Notes: generated by a model from the sequence alone, not told the origin. Numbered from the stretch's first letter, positions 43,198 through 52,768 are shown. The stretch: DNA of 64,000 bases from Pseudolysinimonas_A sp049651805 (GCF_049651805.1 NZ_JBASCU010000017.1:124001-188000), one strand, 5' to 3'. Program-made: numbers and translations.

Positions 43198-43239
43198 GTC
43201 TCGACACGCGGCCTTCGGCCGTTACTCGACCACCGAGAC
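43198..43239. repeat. Short palindromic intergenic element (Microbacteriaceae REP-like)
   Basis: A 42-bp element in which outer arms GTCTCG and CGAGAC enclose the inner hairpin CGGCCTTCGGCCG. It lies between the uvrA pseudogene and the MOSC gene and reaches the MOSC stop codon. Related sequences occur inside coding regions near 33170, 50375 and 60917. Confidence 0.6.
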
Positions 43240-43784
43240 TAGATGCCCTGGTAGATGTCGAGGATCGTGGGTGCACCCTCGGGCGCCGGCACGACCTCGA
43301 TCCCGTCGCCGGCACTCACTGAACCCGTCGACACGACCCGCAGGTAGGCACCGAGACGGCGGGCATCCGAGAAGCGGCGCACCCAGCCGCTGTTCTCCTC
43401 CCCCATCCAGCGCGCGAACGTCATGCACGGGGTTCGTGGCACCGTCACCTCGAGCACGACCTTCTCGCCGATCTTCCAACGCTCCCCCACGCGGGCGTTG
43501 CTGACCTCGAGCCCCGCGACCCGCAGGTTCTCGCCGAACAGACCGGGCGGGATGTCGCGGCCGAGCTGCTCGGCCCACCAATCGGCATCCTCGGCGGCGT
43601 AGGCGTAGACGGCCTTCGCTTCGCCGCCGTGATGCTTGCGGTCGGCCTGCACGTCGGCGTAGAGCCCGAGTTTGCCCACCTTCACCGGGCCGTCGACCGG
43701 CTGCTTGTCGATCGCGGTCGTGCCGACCGTTCCCGCGTCGGGACGGAGGTGTGCGACCACGCACGGTGCGATCAGGCGACCCAT
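43239..43784 (-). CDS. MOSC domain protein (YiiM-like)
   Basis: 181 residues from ATG 43784. Motifs of the family: DRKHHGGEAKAVYAYA, PPGLFGENLRVAGLEVSNARVGERW, and the conserved cysteine in VTVPRTPCMTFARWMG. MOSC proteins bind molybdenum cofactor or carry sulfur through that cysteine. YiiM-like members detoxify N-hydroxylated compounds in E. coli; whether this one does is unknown. Divergent from the MetE-like gene with 23 bp between them. Confidence 0.88.
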   Translation of the reverse strand: MGRLIAPCVVAHLRPDAGTVGTTAIDKQPVDGPVKVGKLGLYADVQADRKHHGGEAKAVYAYAAEDADWWAEQLGRDIPPGLFGENLRVAGLEVSNARVGERWKIGEKVVLEVTVPRTPCMTFARWMGEENSGWVRRFSDARRLGAYLRVVSTGSVSAGDGIEVVPAPEGAPTILDIYQGI

Positions 43785-43807
43785 GGCACCACCCTAAGCT
43801 GAGCGAC

Positions 43808-44914
43808 ATGCCCCGTACGACACCGCCCTATCGCGCTGACCAGGTGGGGAGCTTCCTGCGCACGGCCGCCATCAAAGAAGCTCGCGCCCGGCACGAAGCA
43901 GGAGAGCTGGATGCGGCTGAGCTGCGCCGCATCGAAGATCAGGAGATCATCGACCTGATCCGCGAACAGGAGAAGGCAGGCCTGCAGCTCGCGACCGACG
44001 GGGAGTTCCGCCGGTCGTGGTGGCACTTCGACTTCATCGGCCTGCTCGAAGGGGTCGAGATCGTCGAAATCGACCACGGCATCCAGTTCCAGGGTGTGCA
44101 GACCAAGCCGAAGAGCCCGGCGATCGTCGGCAAGATCGGTTTCCCGGCGAACCACCCGTTCCTCGACCACTTCGCCTTCGTCGCGGCGAACACGACGGTC
44201 ACGCCGAAGATGACGATCCCGTCGCCGACGGTGCTGCACTGGCGCGCCGAATCGTCGGGCATCGACTCGGCCTTCTATCCCGACCGTGACGCGATGCTCG
44301 ACGACCTCGCCGCCGCCTACCGTGCCGCTGTGCAGGCGTTCTACGACGCCGGATGCCGCTACCTGCAGTTCGACGACACCACCTGGGCCTACCTGTGCTC
44401 TCAGGCCGAGATCGAGAAGGCCGCCGCTCGCGGGGTCGATGTCGAGGGAATCGCCGACAAGTACGTGAAACTCATCAACGACTCGATCCGCGACAAGCCC
44501 GCCGACATGGTCATCACCACCCACGTCTGTCGCGGCAACTTCAAGTCGACGTGGATCTCCTCGGGCGGCTACGAGCCGGTCGCCGAGCACCTGCTCGCCG
44601 GCTGCGACTACGACGGGTACTTCCTCGAGTACGACACGGAACGCGCGGGAGGGTTCGAGCCGCTGCGCTTCCTGCCCGAGGGCGACAAGATCGTCGTGCT
44701 CGGCCTCATCACCTCCAAGAGCGGCGACCTCGAAGACCCCGACGACGTCAAGAAGCGCATCGCCGAGGCCGGCGAATTCGTCGCCCTCGACCAGCTCGCG
44801 CTGAGCCCGCAATGCGGGTTCGCCTCCACCGAGGAGGGCAACGTGCTCACGGAAGAGCAGCAGTGGGCGAAGATGCGCGAGATCGTTGGGTTGGCCGACG
44901 AGGTCTGGGGCTAG
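43808..44914 (+). CDS. Cobalamin-independent methionine synthase-like protein (MetE C-terminal domain family, YxjG-like)
   Basis: 368 residues from ATG 43808. The opening DQVGSFLRTAAIKEAR, the middle LQFDDTTWAYLC and the zinc-site candidates THVCRGN (His and Cys) with a late cysteine (SPQCGFAS) match the MetE catalytic domain. The N-terminal half of full MetE is absent, as in YxjG/YxjH-type proteins. The family transfers methyl groups to a thiol under zinc; the methyl donor for short forms is often unknown. No S-box or other riboswitch fits in the 23-bp gap upstream. Confidence 0.85.
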   Translation: MPRTTPPYRADQVGSFLRTAAIKEARARHEAGELDAAELRRIEDQEIIDLIREQEKAGLQLATDGEFRRSWWHFDFIGLLEGVEIVEIDHGIQFQGVQTKPKSPAIVGKIGFPANHPFLDHFAFVAANTTVTPKMTIPSPTVLHWRAESSGIDSAFYPDRDAMLDDLAAAYRAAVQAFYDAGCRYLQFDDTTWAYLCSQAEIEKAAARGVDVEGIADKYVKLINDSIRDKPADMVITTHVCRGNFKSTWISSGGYEPVAEHLLAGCDYDGYFLEYDTERAGGFEPLRFLPEGDKIVVLGLITSKSGDLEDPDDVKKRIAEAGEFVALDQLALSPQCGFASTEEGNVLTEEQQWAKMREIVGLADEVWG

Positions 44915-44921
44915 CCCTGGC

Positions 44922-45674
44922 TCACGCCGCCCGGAAGCGGTAGGCATACAGCCGGTACGGCAGCCGCAGCATCCCGTCGGCTCCCGCGACCCGCTCGCCG
45001 AGAGCCGCAACGGCATCCAACATCTTTCGGCGGTCGGCCTCGGAGGCCGTGATCACGAAGCCGTGTGTCGCGGCCAGGTCGACGAGTGTCGCCACGTCGA
45101 TCGTCGATATCCACTGGAACTCCCGCATCGCATCGAACTCGAGCGGCTCGGTCACCACCGGTCCGCCCGCTTCCAGCATCAGCTCGTCGGCGCTCTGATG
45201 ACCGAGGATGCCGGCGAGCTCCGCGACCCACGGCTCGCGGGCATCTCGGATGTTCCAGAACAGTCCCAGCACCCCACCCGGCCGCAGGATACGCGCAACT
45301 TCGGTGCTGCCCCGGGGTGGATCTACCCAGTGCCAGGACTGCCCGAACGTCACCGCGTCGAAGGTTGCGTCGTCGAACGGCAGCTGCTCGGCGGTGCCCG
45401 TGACGGTCGTCACCTCCGGGTGCTTCGCCGACAGCACCGCGAGCATTCCCGGGTCGGGATCGACGGCGGTGACCTCACGACCCGGGGCGAGCAGGGCATC
45501 AGTGAGCTTGCCCGTACCGGTGCCGACGTCGGCGATCCTGAGTCCTCCAGAGGCAGGTGCCGTGGCGGGAAGGAACCAGTCGACGGCCTCCGCAGGGTAG
45601 CCCGGGCGCACCCGCTCGTACAGTTCGGCGATACTGCCGAAGTTGCGTGCGCGAGCGGCGGTCCAGGCTGCCAT
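44922..45674 (-). CDS. Class I SAM-dependent methyltransferase
   Basis: 250 residues. Motif I is IADVGTGTGKLTDAL (near residues 46-60), followed by VTAVDPDPGML, GTAEQLPFDDATFDAVTFGQSWHWVD and the post-motif RILRPGGVLGLFWN. It belongs to the UbiE/methyltransferase type 11 group; the start AARARNFGSIAELYERVRPGYP is typical of small-molecule methyltransferases in actinobacteria. The substrate is unknown. It is convergent with the MetE-like gene and lies downstream of der. Confidence 0.85.
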   Translation of the reverse strand: MAAWTAARARNFGSIAELYERVRPGYPAEAVDWFLPATAPASGGLRIADVGTGTGKLTDALLAPGREVTAVDPDPGMLAVLSAKHPEVTTVTGTAEQLPFDDATFDAVTFGQSWHWVDPPRGSTEVARILRPGGVLGLFWNIRDAREPWVAELAGILGHQSADELMLEAGGPVVTEPLEFDAMREFQWISTIDVATLVDLAATHGFVITASEADRRKMLDAVAALGERVAGADGMLRLPYRLYAYRFRAA

Positions 45675-45737
45675 GCGACAAGCATCCGCCGCGAACCTCA
45701 GAAGTCGCAGGGTATGGCCCCGGGTGCTAGCTAACGC

Positions 45738-47282
45738 TCAGCGCTTGCGCTTCTCGCGCACGCGCATATTGACGACGATCGGGGTTCCCTCGAAGCCGTA
45801 CACCTCGCGAAGGCGGCGCTGGATGAAGCGGCGATAGCCCGGGTCGAGGAAGCCCGTCGTGAACAGCACGAACGTCGGCGGGCGAGTCGCGGCTTGGGTG
45901 CCGAACAGGATGCGCGGCTGCTTGCCGCCACGAACCGGGTGCGGGTGCTCGGCCGTGAGTTCGGCCAGCAGTGCGTTGAACTTGCCGGTCGGGATGCGCA
46001 TGTCCCACGAGTTCAGCGCCGTCTCGAGCGCCGGCACCAGCTTCTCGAGGTGACGCCCGGTGCGGGCCGAGATGTTGACCCGCGGCGCCCAGGCGACATG
46101 CGCGAGGTCTTGCTCGATCTCGCGCTCCAGATACCGGCGGCGCTCGTCGTCGAGCAGGTCCCACTTGTTGAACGCGAGCACGAGCGCGCGCCCCGACTCG
46201 AGCACGAGTTCGACGATGCGCAGGTCCTGCGTCGAGACCGGTTCGGTGACGTCGAGGACGACGACGGCGATCTCGGCCTTCTCAAGGGCCGCCGTGGTGC
46301 GCAGCGACGCGTAGAAGTCGGCGCCGTGTTGGAGGTGCACCCGCTTGCGGATGCCGGCGGTGTCGACGAAGGTCCAGATCTTTCCCGCGAGTTCGATGTT
46401 CTCGTCGACGGGATCGCGGGTGGTGCCTGCCGTCGGGTCGACGACGACCCGCTCCTCGCCGGCTGCCTTGTTGAGCAACGAACTCTTGCCGACGTTCGGG
46501 CGGCCGAGGATCGCGACCCGACGCGGGCCGCCGATCTCCTGCTTGGCGACCGCCGACACGGCGGGCAGCAGCTTCATGACCTCGTCGAGCACGTCGGCGA
46601 CACCGCGACCATGGATCGCCGAGACGGGCCACGGCTCGCCGAGCCCGAGGCTCCACAATTCGGCCGCCAGCGTGTCCTTCACCGCGTCGTCGGACTTGTT
46701 GGCGACGAGAATCACCGGGCGCTTCGAGGCGCGCAGCATCCGCACGACGTGCTCGTCGGTCGCCGTGGCGCCGACGTTGATGTCGACGACGAACAGCACC
46801 GCGTCGGCGAGATCGACCGCGACCTCGGCCTGGGCCGCGACGGAGGCGTTGATGCCCTTCGCGTCGGGCTCCCAGCCACCGGTGTCGACGACGGTGAAGC
46901 GCCGACCCGCCCACTCCGACTTGTACGCGACCCGGTCGCGCGTGACGCCCGGCACGTCTTCGACCACCGCTTCGCGGCGACCGAGGATGCGGTTGACGAG
47001 CGCCGACTTGCCGACGTTGGGCCGGCCGACGATCGCGAGCACCGGCAGAGCCGGCAGGTAGACGATGCCGTCGACGCCCTCCGTGGCCGCCTCGAGTAGC
47101 TCGAGGTCGTCGTCTTCGAGTTCGTAGTCGAGCAGGCCGGCACGAAGCGACGCCGCGCGCTGCTCGGCGACATCCTCGTCGAGGTCGCCGAGCCGGGTCA
47201 CCAGTTCGGGGTCGAGCTCGGCCTCGAAATCTGCCTCTTCAGCGCCAGCGTCGGGGTCGCCCGGGGTGGTCGTATCGGTCAT
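45738..47282 (-). CDS. der: Ribosome biogenesis GTPase Der (EngA)
   Basis: 514 residues. An acidic N-terminal extension of ~75 residues precedes two tandem GTPase domains: GRPNVGKSALVNR with DTGG and NKSD, then GRPNVGKSSLLNK with DTAG and NKWD. A KH-like C-terminal domain ends in VNMRVREKRKR. Der matures the 50S subunit and is essential in many bacteria. ATG 47282 overlaps the cmk stop; the cmk-der pair is typical of actinobacteria. Confidence 0.96.
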   Translation of the reverse strand: MTDTTTPGDPDAGAEEADFEAELDPELVTRLGDLDEDVAEQRAASLRAGLLDYELEDDDLELLEAATEGVDGIVYLPALPVLAIVGRPNVGKSALVNRILGRREAVVEDVPGVTRDRVAYKSEWAGRRFTVVDTGGWEPDAKGINASVAAQAEVAVDLADAVLFVVDINVGATATDEHVVRMLRASKRPVILVANKSDDAVKDTLAAELWSLGLGEPWPVSAIHGRGVADVLDEVMKLLPAVSAVAKQEIGGPRRVAILGRPNVGKSSLLNKAAGEERVVVDPTAGTTRDPVDENIELAGKIWTFVDTAGIRKRVHLQHGADFYASLRTTAALEKAEIAVVVLDVTEPVSTQDLRIVELVLESGRALVLAFNKWDLLDDERRRYLEREIEQDLAHVAWAPRVNISARTGRHLEKLVPALETALNSWDMRIPTGKFNALLAELTAEHPHPVRGGKQPRILFGTQAATRPPTFVLFTTGFLDPGYRRFIQRRLREVYGFEGTPIVVNMRVREKRKR

Positions 47283-47938
47283 CGTGCTGCCTCCACCAGG
47301 TCGAGCACGGCCGTGACGGTCTGCTCGAAGTCCAGGTTGGTCGAATCCAGGGTCGTGACGCCGTCTGCCGCCGACAAGAAGTCGACGACGGCGGCATCCT
47401 TGCGGTCACGGTCGCGCAGCTGCGTCGCGGTGCTCGCGTGTTCGGGGGTGAGTTCGCGCGACCGTCGGGCGATGCGCACGTCTTCGTCGGCGGTCAGCAG
47501 GATGCGCACCTCGGCATCCGGGGCGACGACGGTCGTGATGTCGCGACCCTCGACCACGATGCCGGCTTCGCGGCTCGCCGCGATCATCGCGCGGAACATC
47601 TCGGTGAGCCGCACGCGCACCTCGGGGATCCGCGCGACGTCGCTGACGACGGCGGTGATGCGCGGCTCGCGGATCGCGGAGGTCACGTCGGTCGCACCGA
47701 CCGTCACGATCGTGTCACCGGGGGTGGGAATCGTCGCGTACTCGAGTTCGTCGACCAACCGGATCACCGCATCCCGGTCATCGATGTCGACGCCGCGTTC
47801 GAGCGCGAGCCAGGTGAGGGCGCGGTAGGCGGCGCCGGTGTCGAGAAAATCGAAACCGAGCCGGGATGCCGCCGCGCGACTCACGCTCGATTTGCCGCTT
47901 CCGGCCGGGCCGTCGACCGCCACCACGACCCCGGTCAT
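47279..47938 (-). CDS. cmk: Cytidylate kinase
   Basis: 219 residues. P-loop GPAGSGKSSVSRAAA, then DTGAAYRALTWLAL and the CMP-binding region VVEGRDITTVVAPDAEVRILLTAD with LTADEDVRIARR. It phosphorylates CMP and dCMP with ATP. Both ends overlap neighbours by four bases (tyrA upstream, der downstream). Confidence 0.95.
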   Translation of the reverse strand: MTGVVVAVDGPAGSGKSSVSRAAASRLGFDFLDTGAAYRALTWLALERGVDIDDRDAVIRLVDELEYATIPTPGDTIVTVGATDVTSAIREPRITAVVSDVARIPEVRVRLTEMFRAMIAASREAGIVVEGRDITTVVAPDAEVRILLTADEDVRIARRSRELTPEHASTATQLRDRDRKDAAVVDFLSAADGVTTLDSTNLDFEQTVTAVLDLVEAAR

Positions 47939-49044
47939 GACGGTCCCCCGGGTTCACGCCCGCCGGGGGCGAGTTCCCAGCCGCGTTGTTCGAGTGCCTC
48001 GGCGAGACGTGCCGCCGCTTCGGGCACGACGGCGATCTCAGCGAAGCCGATCTGTGCACCCGGGGAGTGTTCGAGGCGGAGGTCTTCCATGTTGACCCCC
48101 TCCTCGCCGATCTCGGTGAGCAGCCGGGCGAGTTCGCCGGGCGCGTCGGCGACCTGCACCACGAGGGTCTCGTAACGCGCGTCACTGCCGTGCTTGCCGG
48201 GAATGCGGGCGACGCCCTGGTTGCCGCGGGTGAGCATCGCCGCGAGTCGCGTCGGTGCGCCCGGAGCGTCGGGGTCGTCGAGCGCCGCGACGACGCCGTC
48301 GAGGTCGTCACGGAAGGCGCGCAACACCTCGGCGACGGGTGCGGCGTTCGCTCCGAGAATCTGAATCCAGAGTTCCGGGTCGCTGGCGGCGATGCGGGTC
48401 GTGTCGCGCAGCCCCTGCCCGGCGAGGGCGGCAACCGCGGCGGTGCCGCCGAGCAGCCGTGCCGCGAGCAACGACGCCACCACCTGAGGCACGTGGGAGA
48501 CGAGAGCGACGCCGCGGTCATGCTCGTCGGGGCTCAGTCGGATCGGCGTCGAGCCGAGGTCGAGGGCGAGACTCTCGAGCACGCGTTCCTGTGCGGGTGT
48601 CGTCAGCACGTGCGGCGCGATCACCCAGGGCCGACCGAGGAAGATGTCGGCGCGCGCGGCCATCGCTCCCCCGCGCTCGCGCCCCGCCATCGGATGCGAG
48701 CCGAGGTAGCGCGAGGTGTCGGCGCCACGGGTTTCGAGATCGGCGAGAATGCCCGACTTGACGCTCGCGACATCCGTGACGAGAGCCGCCGGGTTGGCCG
48801 CGAGTTCGGCAGCCACGAGTTCCGCCGTCGAGTCGGGCGACACCGCGACGATCACGAGAGTCGGCTCGTCGCCCGGCACGGCCTCGCGACCCGCGCCGTA
48901 GTCGATCGCGAGCCGCAGAGCCGCAGGCGACCGATTCGACAGAATCACGTCGACACCGAGGTGCCGCAGGGCGAGGCCGATGCTCGTACCGAGAAGCCCG
49001 GTGCCGACGACGCGCACAGAGCCTGCGAGGCGTGCAGCGTTCAT
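47935..49044 (-). CDS. tyrA: Prephenate dehydrogenase with ACT domain
   Basis: 369 residues from ATG 49044; TTG 49053, overlapping the rluB stop, is an alternative. The Rossmann motif VVGTGLLGTSIGLALR is followed by the catalytic-histidine region YLGSHPMAGRERGGA and a helical dimerisation domain. From ~295 an ACT domain follows (ETLVVQVADAPGELARLL, GVNMEDLRLEHSP) that may bind tyrosine for feedback control. It makes 4-hydroxyphenylpyruvate in tyrosine synthesis. Confidence 0.93.
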   Translation of the reverse strand: MNAARLAGSVRVVGTGLLGTSIGLALRHLGVDVILSNRSPAALRLAIDYGAGREAVPGDEPTLVIVAVSPDSTAELVAAELAANPAALVTDVASVKSGILADLETRGADTSRYLGSHPMAGRERGGAMAARADIFLGRPWVIAPHVLTTPAQERVLESLALDLGSTPIRLSPDEHDRGVALVSHVPQVVASLLAARLLGGTAAVAALAGQGLRDTTRIAASDPELWIQILGANAAPVAEVLRAFRDDLDGVVAALDDPDAPGAPTRLAAMLTRGNQGVARIPGKHGSDARYETLVVQVADAPGELARLLTEIGEEGVNMEDLRLEHSPGAQIGFAEIAVVPEAAARLAEALEQRGWELAPGGREPGGPS

Positions 49045-49049
49045 CGGAA

Positions 49050-49826
49050 TCAATCCAGGGTGTCGGAGGACGGAGAGGGGTGGGGCTCACGCGCGAGAGT
49101 CAGCAGCTGCCCGAGTTCCAGCTTACCGAGGTCACGGCTCTGTCCCGACCCGAGAGTGCCCAGATGCAAGGGGCCGAACTGGCGGCGCACCAGGTCCAGC
49201 ACCGGGTGACCCACGGCATCCAGCATGCGGCGCACGATGCGGTTGCGCCCGGAGTGCAGCGTGATCTCGACGATGCTGCGGTCTGTCGATGGTTCCCCGA
49301 TGAGACGCGCCTTGTCGGCGCGGATCGGGCCGTCTTCCAGGTCGAAACCCTCGCGCAGCTTCTTGAGAGCGGCCGGGTAGACGACGCCCTGCACGGTGGC
49401 GATGTAGGTCTTCTCGACGCCGAACGACGGATGCGCGAGCACCTGGGCGAGATCACCGTCGTTGGTGAGGATGAGCAGGCCGCTCGTGTCGGCGTCGAGT
49501 CGGCCGACGTTGAACAGCCGCTCCTCGTACGCCGCGGTGAACTCCCGCAGGTCGCGCTGCCCGCGGTCGTCGGCCATCGACGACACCACCCCGACCGGCT
49601 TGTTGAGCATGACGTAGCGCTTCGAGACATCCAATTGCACCGCCTGGCCGTCGACGGCGACGAGATCCACGGCGGGGTCGACTCGCGATCCGAGTTCGGT
49701 GACGACGGAGCCGTTCACCGACACGCGGCCCTCGACGATGTACTGCTCGCAGACGCGGCGGGATGCCACCCCGGCCGCGGCAAGCACCTTGTGCAGCCGC
49801 TCGCCATCGCTACGTTCGGGTGTCAT
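49050..49826 (-). CDS. Ribosomal large subunit pseudouridine synthase RluB-type
   Basis: 258 residues from ATG 49826, overlapping the scpB stop. An S4 RNA-binding domain (ERLHKVLAAAGVASRRVCEQYI) precedes the RsuA/RluB/E/F catalytic domain with NVGRLDADTSGLLILTNDG (catalytic aspartate in RLDADTSG) and HSGRNRIVRRMLDAVGHPV. Predicted to make a pseudouridine in 23S rRNA. The ScpA-ScpB-RluB order is a standard one in Gram-positive bacteria. Confidence 0.92.
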   Translation of the reverse strand: MTPERSDGERLHKVLAAAGVASRRVCEQYIVEGRVSVNGSVVTELGSRVDPAVDLVAVDGQAVQLDVSKRYVMLNKPVGVVSSMADDRGQRDLREFTAAYEERLFNVGRLDADTSGLLILTNDGDLAQVLAHPSFGVEKTYIATVQGVVYPAALKKLREGFDLEDGPIRADKARLIGEPSTDRSIVEITLHSGRNRIVRRMLDAVGHPVLDLVRRQFGPLHLGTLGSGQSRDLGKLELGQLLTLAREPHPSPSSDTLD

Positions 49827-50437
49827 ATGAGGCCGTCGAAACCGTCGCGACCGTCGGCCAGCAACGGCGAGATCGGCGGCAGCTCGTCGAGCGAGTTGAT
49901 GCCGAGCGAGGTAAGCAGCAGCGGCGTGGTCTCGTAGTGGATCGCGCCCGTCTCGCTGTCGGTGTACGCCTCCTGGATGAGGCCGCGCCCGAGCAGGGTG
50001 CGCACCACCGAGTCGACGTTGACGGCGCGGATCGCGGCGACCGAACCCCGACTGATCGGCTGCTTGTAGGCGATCACCGCGAGCGTCTCGAGTGCCGCCT
50101 GCGACAGCTTGGTGGGGTTCTGGGTGAGCACGAACTCTTTGACGATGTCGTCGAAGGCCTCGCGCACGTAGATGCGCCAACCGCCCCCGACCTCGCGCAA
50201 CTCGAAGCCGCGCACCGGGCCGTCGCCCTCGCCGTCGTAGTCGGCGACGAGCCGTTCGATCGACTGGCGCACCGCCGCCATCGGCGAGCCGAGCGCCGTC
50301 GCGAGGCTCACCAGCGGCAGGGGTTCGTCGGCGACCATCAGGATCGCTTCGAGCGCGCGTTCCAGGTCGACGGCGGGTCTCGATCCACGCTCGGCTTCGT
50401 CGAGCGCACTCGACCCACTACTGGACATCTCAGGCAT
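49823..50437 (-). CDS. scpB: Segregation and condensation protein B
   Basis: 204 residues from ATG 50437, which overlaps the scpA stop by 8 bp. Two winged-helix domains: LERALEAILMVADEPLPLVSLA to REVGGGWRIYVRE, then KLSQAALETLAVIAYKQPISRGSVAAIRAVNVDSVVRTLLGRGLI. With ScpA and SMC it forms the condensin that compacts and segregates chromosomes. The first 25 residues (SSSGSSALDEAERGSRPAV) are translated from a REP-like sequence and are unlikely to be conserved. Confidence 0.93.
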   Translation of the reverse strand: MPEMSSSGSSALDEAERGSRPAVDLERALEAILMVADEPLPLVSLATALGSPMAAVRQSIERLVADYDGEGDGPVRGFELREVGGGWRIYVREAFDDIVKEFVLTQNPTKLSQAALETLAVIAYKQPISRGSVAAIRAVNVDSVVRTLLGRGLIQEAYTDSETGAIHYETTPLLLTSLGINSLDELPPISPLLADGRDGFDGLI

Positions 50438-51263
50438 CGTAATCGGACCCCAGGCTCGCAAGGCTGTCATCGGTCCAATGTTGGGCCGACCAGGTGAGGG
50501 TGAGTTCGCCGAGCGGTTCGATCTGCTCGAACGAGATGGCGGAGTGGCGGTAGAGCTCGAGCACCGCCAAGAAGCGCGCGACGATGACGCCGCGCTGGTC
50601 GGCACCCGCGATGAGCTGCCGGAAGGTGACCGGCCCGCCGCCGCGCAGCATGGCGACGACGTGGGCGGCCTGCTCCCGGATGCTCACCAGCGGCGCGTGC
50701 AGGTGGTCGAGTCCGACGGTCGGGATCTCGCGCGGCGCGAAGGCGAGGGCGGCAAGGGCGGCGAAGTCGCCGAGGCTCAGGGTCCACACCAGATCCGGGG
50801 TCTGCCGGCGGTACTTCTCTTCGAGGCGCACGGAGCGCACGTGGCGAGTGGACTCCCCCTCGATCCCCGTGGCGAACCAGGCTGCCGCTTCCTTGAACGC
50901 CCGGTACTGCAACAGGCGGGCAAACAGCAGGTCGCGGGCTTCGAGCAGGGCGACGTCTTCGGCATCCACCAGCTCGCCCTGAGGCAGCAGGCCCGCCACC
51001 TTCAGGTCGAGCAGCGTCGCCGCGACCAGCAGGAACTCGCTCGCCTGATCCAGTTCGTCTTCGGTGTCGAGGCCCCGCAGATACGAGATGAACTCGTCGG
51101 TGACCGTGCTCAACGCGATCTCGGTGATGTCGAGTTCGTGCTTGGCGATCAGCGACAGCAACAGGTCGAAAGGCCCTTCGAAGTTCGAGAGGGTCAGCCG
51201 GAAGCCGGCCGGTGCGTCGGGCGCTTCGGCGGCCTCATCCACCGTCACGGAAGCGTCCTGCAT
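50430..51263 (-). CDS. scpA: Segregation and condensation protein A
   Basis: 277 residues. The N-terminal signature FRLTLSNFEGPFDLLLSLIAKHELDI and the middle FLLVAATLLDLKVAGLLP bind SMC and ScpB; the C-terminal winged helix includes VIVARFLAVLELYRHSAISFEQ. It is the kleisin subunit of the bacterial SMC complex. Divergent from the zinc-ribbon gene at 51322. Confidence 0.94.
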   Translation of the reverse strand: MQDASVTVDEAAEAPDAPAGFRLTLSNFEGPFDLLLSLIAKHELDITEIALSTVTDEFISYLRGLDTEDELDQASEFLLVAATLLDLKVAGLLPQGELVDAEDVALLEARDLLFARLLQYRAFKEAAAWFATGIEGESTRHVRSVRLEEKYRRQTPDLVWTLSLGDFAALAALAFAPREIPTVGLDHLHAPLVSIREQAAHVVAMLRGGGPVTFRQLIAGADQRGVIVARFLAVLELYRHSAISFEQIEPLGELTLTWSAQHWTDDSLASLGSDYDA

Positions 51264-51321
51264 GAAACGCGAGCTTAGTTGCCAGAGCTAGGGTCGATTG
51301 CGGGAAGGAACCCAGCTCCAG

Positions 51322-51861
51322 ATGCCTCACCGTGCCAACGGCTCCTACGTTTCCAACAGCGACGCGCTCACCACGTGGACGCCGATCGCCCGCAATGCCC
51401 TCCTTGAGACGGCGCACACCTACCACGCCGTCCTCACCGACGAGCAGCTTGCCGCGCGGGTGCAGCAGCAGTCGGGAATCGCGCACGACCAGCCCGCGAT
51501 CACCTGGATGGACAAGTTGCTCGGCCGGGTCTCGGCCGAGGCGCTGCGCCGAGGCGAGCCACCACTCGCTTCGCTGTGTCTGGGCGACACCGACGATCGG
51601 GTGAAAGCCGAGCGGCGGCTGGAGTGCTACCGCGCCTACGCCGACGACCTGCCGGCCGACGGCGGCGTCGCCGAGGTTCACCGTCGAGTGGTCGCGCGGC
51701 CCACCACCCCGCGCCGCGACCCGCGGCAGCGCGCCACCGCGACCCCGCGCGCTCGGGCGACACCCGTGCCAAGCCTGCGGGAGGTCACCTGCCCGAGCTG
51801 CTGGATGATCGTCGCCGCCCGGCCGACCTGTTCGAGCTGCGGCACCTCGCTCGAGGCCTGA
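51322..51861 (+). CDS. Hypothetical protein with C-terminal zinc ribbon
   Basis: 179 residues from ATG 51322, with GGGAAGGAA at 51302-51310. The first ~100 residues are helical (WTPIARNALLETAHTYHAVLTDEQLAARV), an arginine/proline-rich linker follows, and the last 25 carry two CxxC pairs (CPSCWMIV and CSSCGTSLE), a zinc ribbon. It is the only rightward gene inside the leftward parA-scpA block. Family unknown to me; DNA or protein binding is plausible. Confidence 0.7.
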   Translation: MPHRANGSYVSNSDALTTWTPIARNALLETAHTYHAVLTDEQLAARVQQQSGIAHDQPAITWMDKLLGRVSAEALRRGEPPLASLCLGDTDDRVKAERRLECYRAYADDLPADGGVAEVHRRVVARPTTPRRDPRQRATATPRARATPVPSLREVTCPSCWMIVAARPTCSSCGTSLEA

Positions 51862-51880
51862 CACCGGCGACTGCCTCGGG

Positions 51881-52768
51881 TTAGGCGACGGCTCCGCGAG
51901 CGATGAGTTCGCGGGCGAGTTGCCGGTGCGCCTCGGTGACGGCGTGCTCGGGGGCGAACATCGTGACCGGCTCCGCGGCGACCGAGGCGTCGGGCAGCTT
52001 GACGCTGCGACCGATGACGGTCTCGAGCACCTGGGGCCCGAAGGCTTCGACGACGCGCTGAAGCACCTCGCGGGAATGCAAGGTGCGAGCGTCGTACATC
52101 GTCGCGAGGATGCCGTCGAGCTGGATGGCCGGGTTGAGCCGATCGCGCACCTTCTCGATCGTCTCGACCAGCAGCGCGACGCCGCGCAGCGCGAAGTACT
52201 CGCACTCCAGCGGGATCAGCACCCCGTGTGCCGCGGTGAGCGCGTTGATGGTGAGCAGACCGAGCGACGGCTGACAGTCGATGAGGATGACGTCGTACTT
52301 GTCCGACACCTGACGCAGTACCCGCGCGAGGATCTGTTCGCGGGCGACCTCATTGACGAGGTGAACTTCGGCGGCCGAGAGATCGATGTTGGCCGGGATG
52401 ACGTCGAGCCCCGGGGTCGACGTTGAAACGATCGTGTCGACGACGGCGGTACTCGAACCCAGCAGCAGGTCGTAGATCGTCGGGACGTCGTGCGTCGGAA
52501 CGCCGAGGCCGGCGCTCAGCGCCCCCTGCGGGTCGAAGTCAACGGCCAGCACGCGGCGGCCGTACTCCGCGAGCGTCGCACCGAGGTTGATCGACGTGGT
52601 CGTCTTGCCGACCCCGCCCTTCTGGTTGCACAAGGCGATGATGCGCGCCGGACCGTGCCGCTTGAGCGCCGCGGGCTCGGGGAAGAAGCTCGCCGGGCGC
52701 CCCGTGGGTCCGAGCTCGGGGGCTTCCAGCCCCGGCAGCTCGGTCACATCCTGTCGATGCCCCGCCAT
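51881..52768 (-). CDS. ParA-family ATPase
   Basis: 295 residues. Deviant Walker A in CNQKGGVGKTTTSINLG (near residues 48-64), LAVDFDPQGALSAGLG, and the Walker B region ILIDCQPSLGLLTINAL. It belongs with the Soj/ParA proteins found beside xerD and scpA in actinobacteria, which are distinct from the origin-proximal parAB pair; no parB or parS site is seen here. Likely to act in chromosome positioning or as a condensin helper. Confidence 0.9.
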   Translation of the reverse strand: MAGHRQDVTELPGLEAPELGPTGRPASFFPEPAALKRHGPARIIALCNQKGGVGKTTTSINLGATLAEYGRRVLAVDFDPQGALSAGLGVPTHDVPTIYDLLLGSSTAVVDTIVSTSTPGLDVIPANIDLSAAEVHLVNEVAREQILARVLRQVSDKYDVILIDCQPSLGLLTINALTAAHGVLIPLECEYFALRGVALLVETIEKVRDRLNPAIQLDGILATMYDARTLHSREVLQRVVEAFGPQVLETVIGRSVKLPDASVAAEPVTMFAPEHAVTEAHRQLARELIARGAVA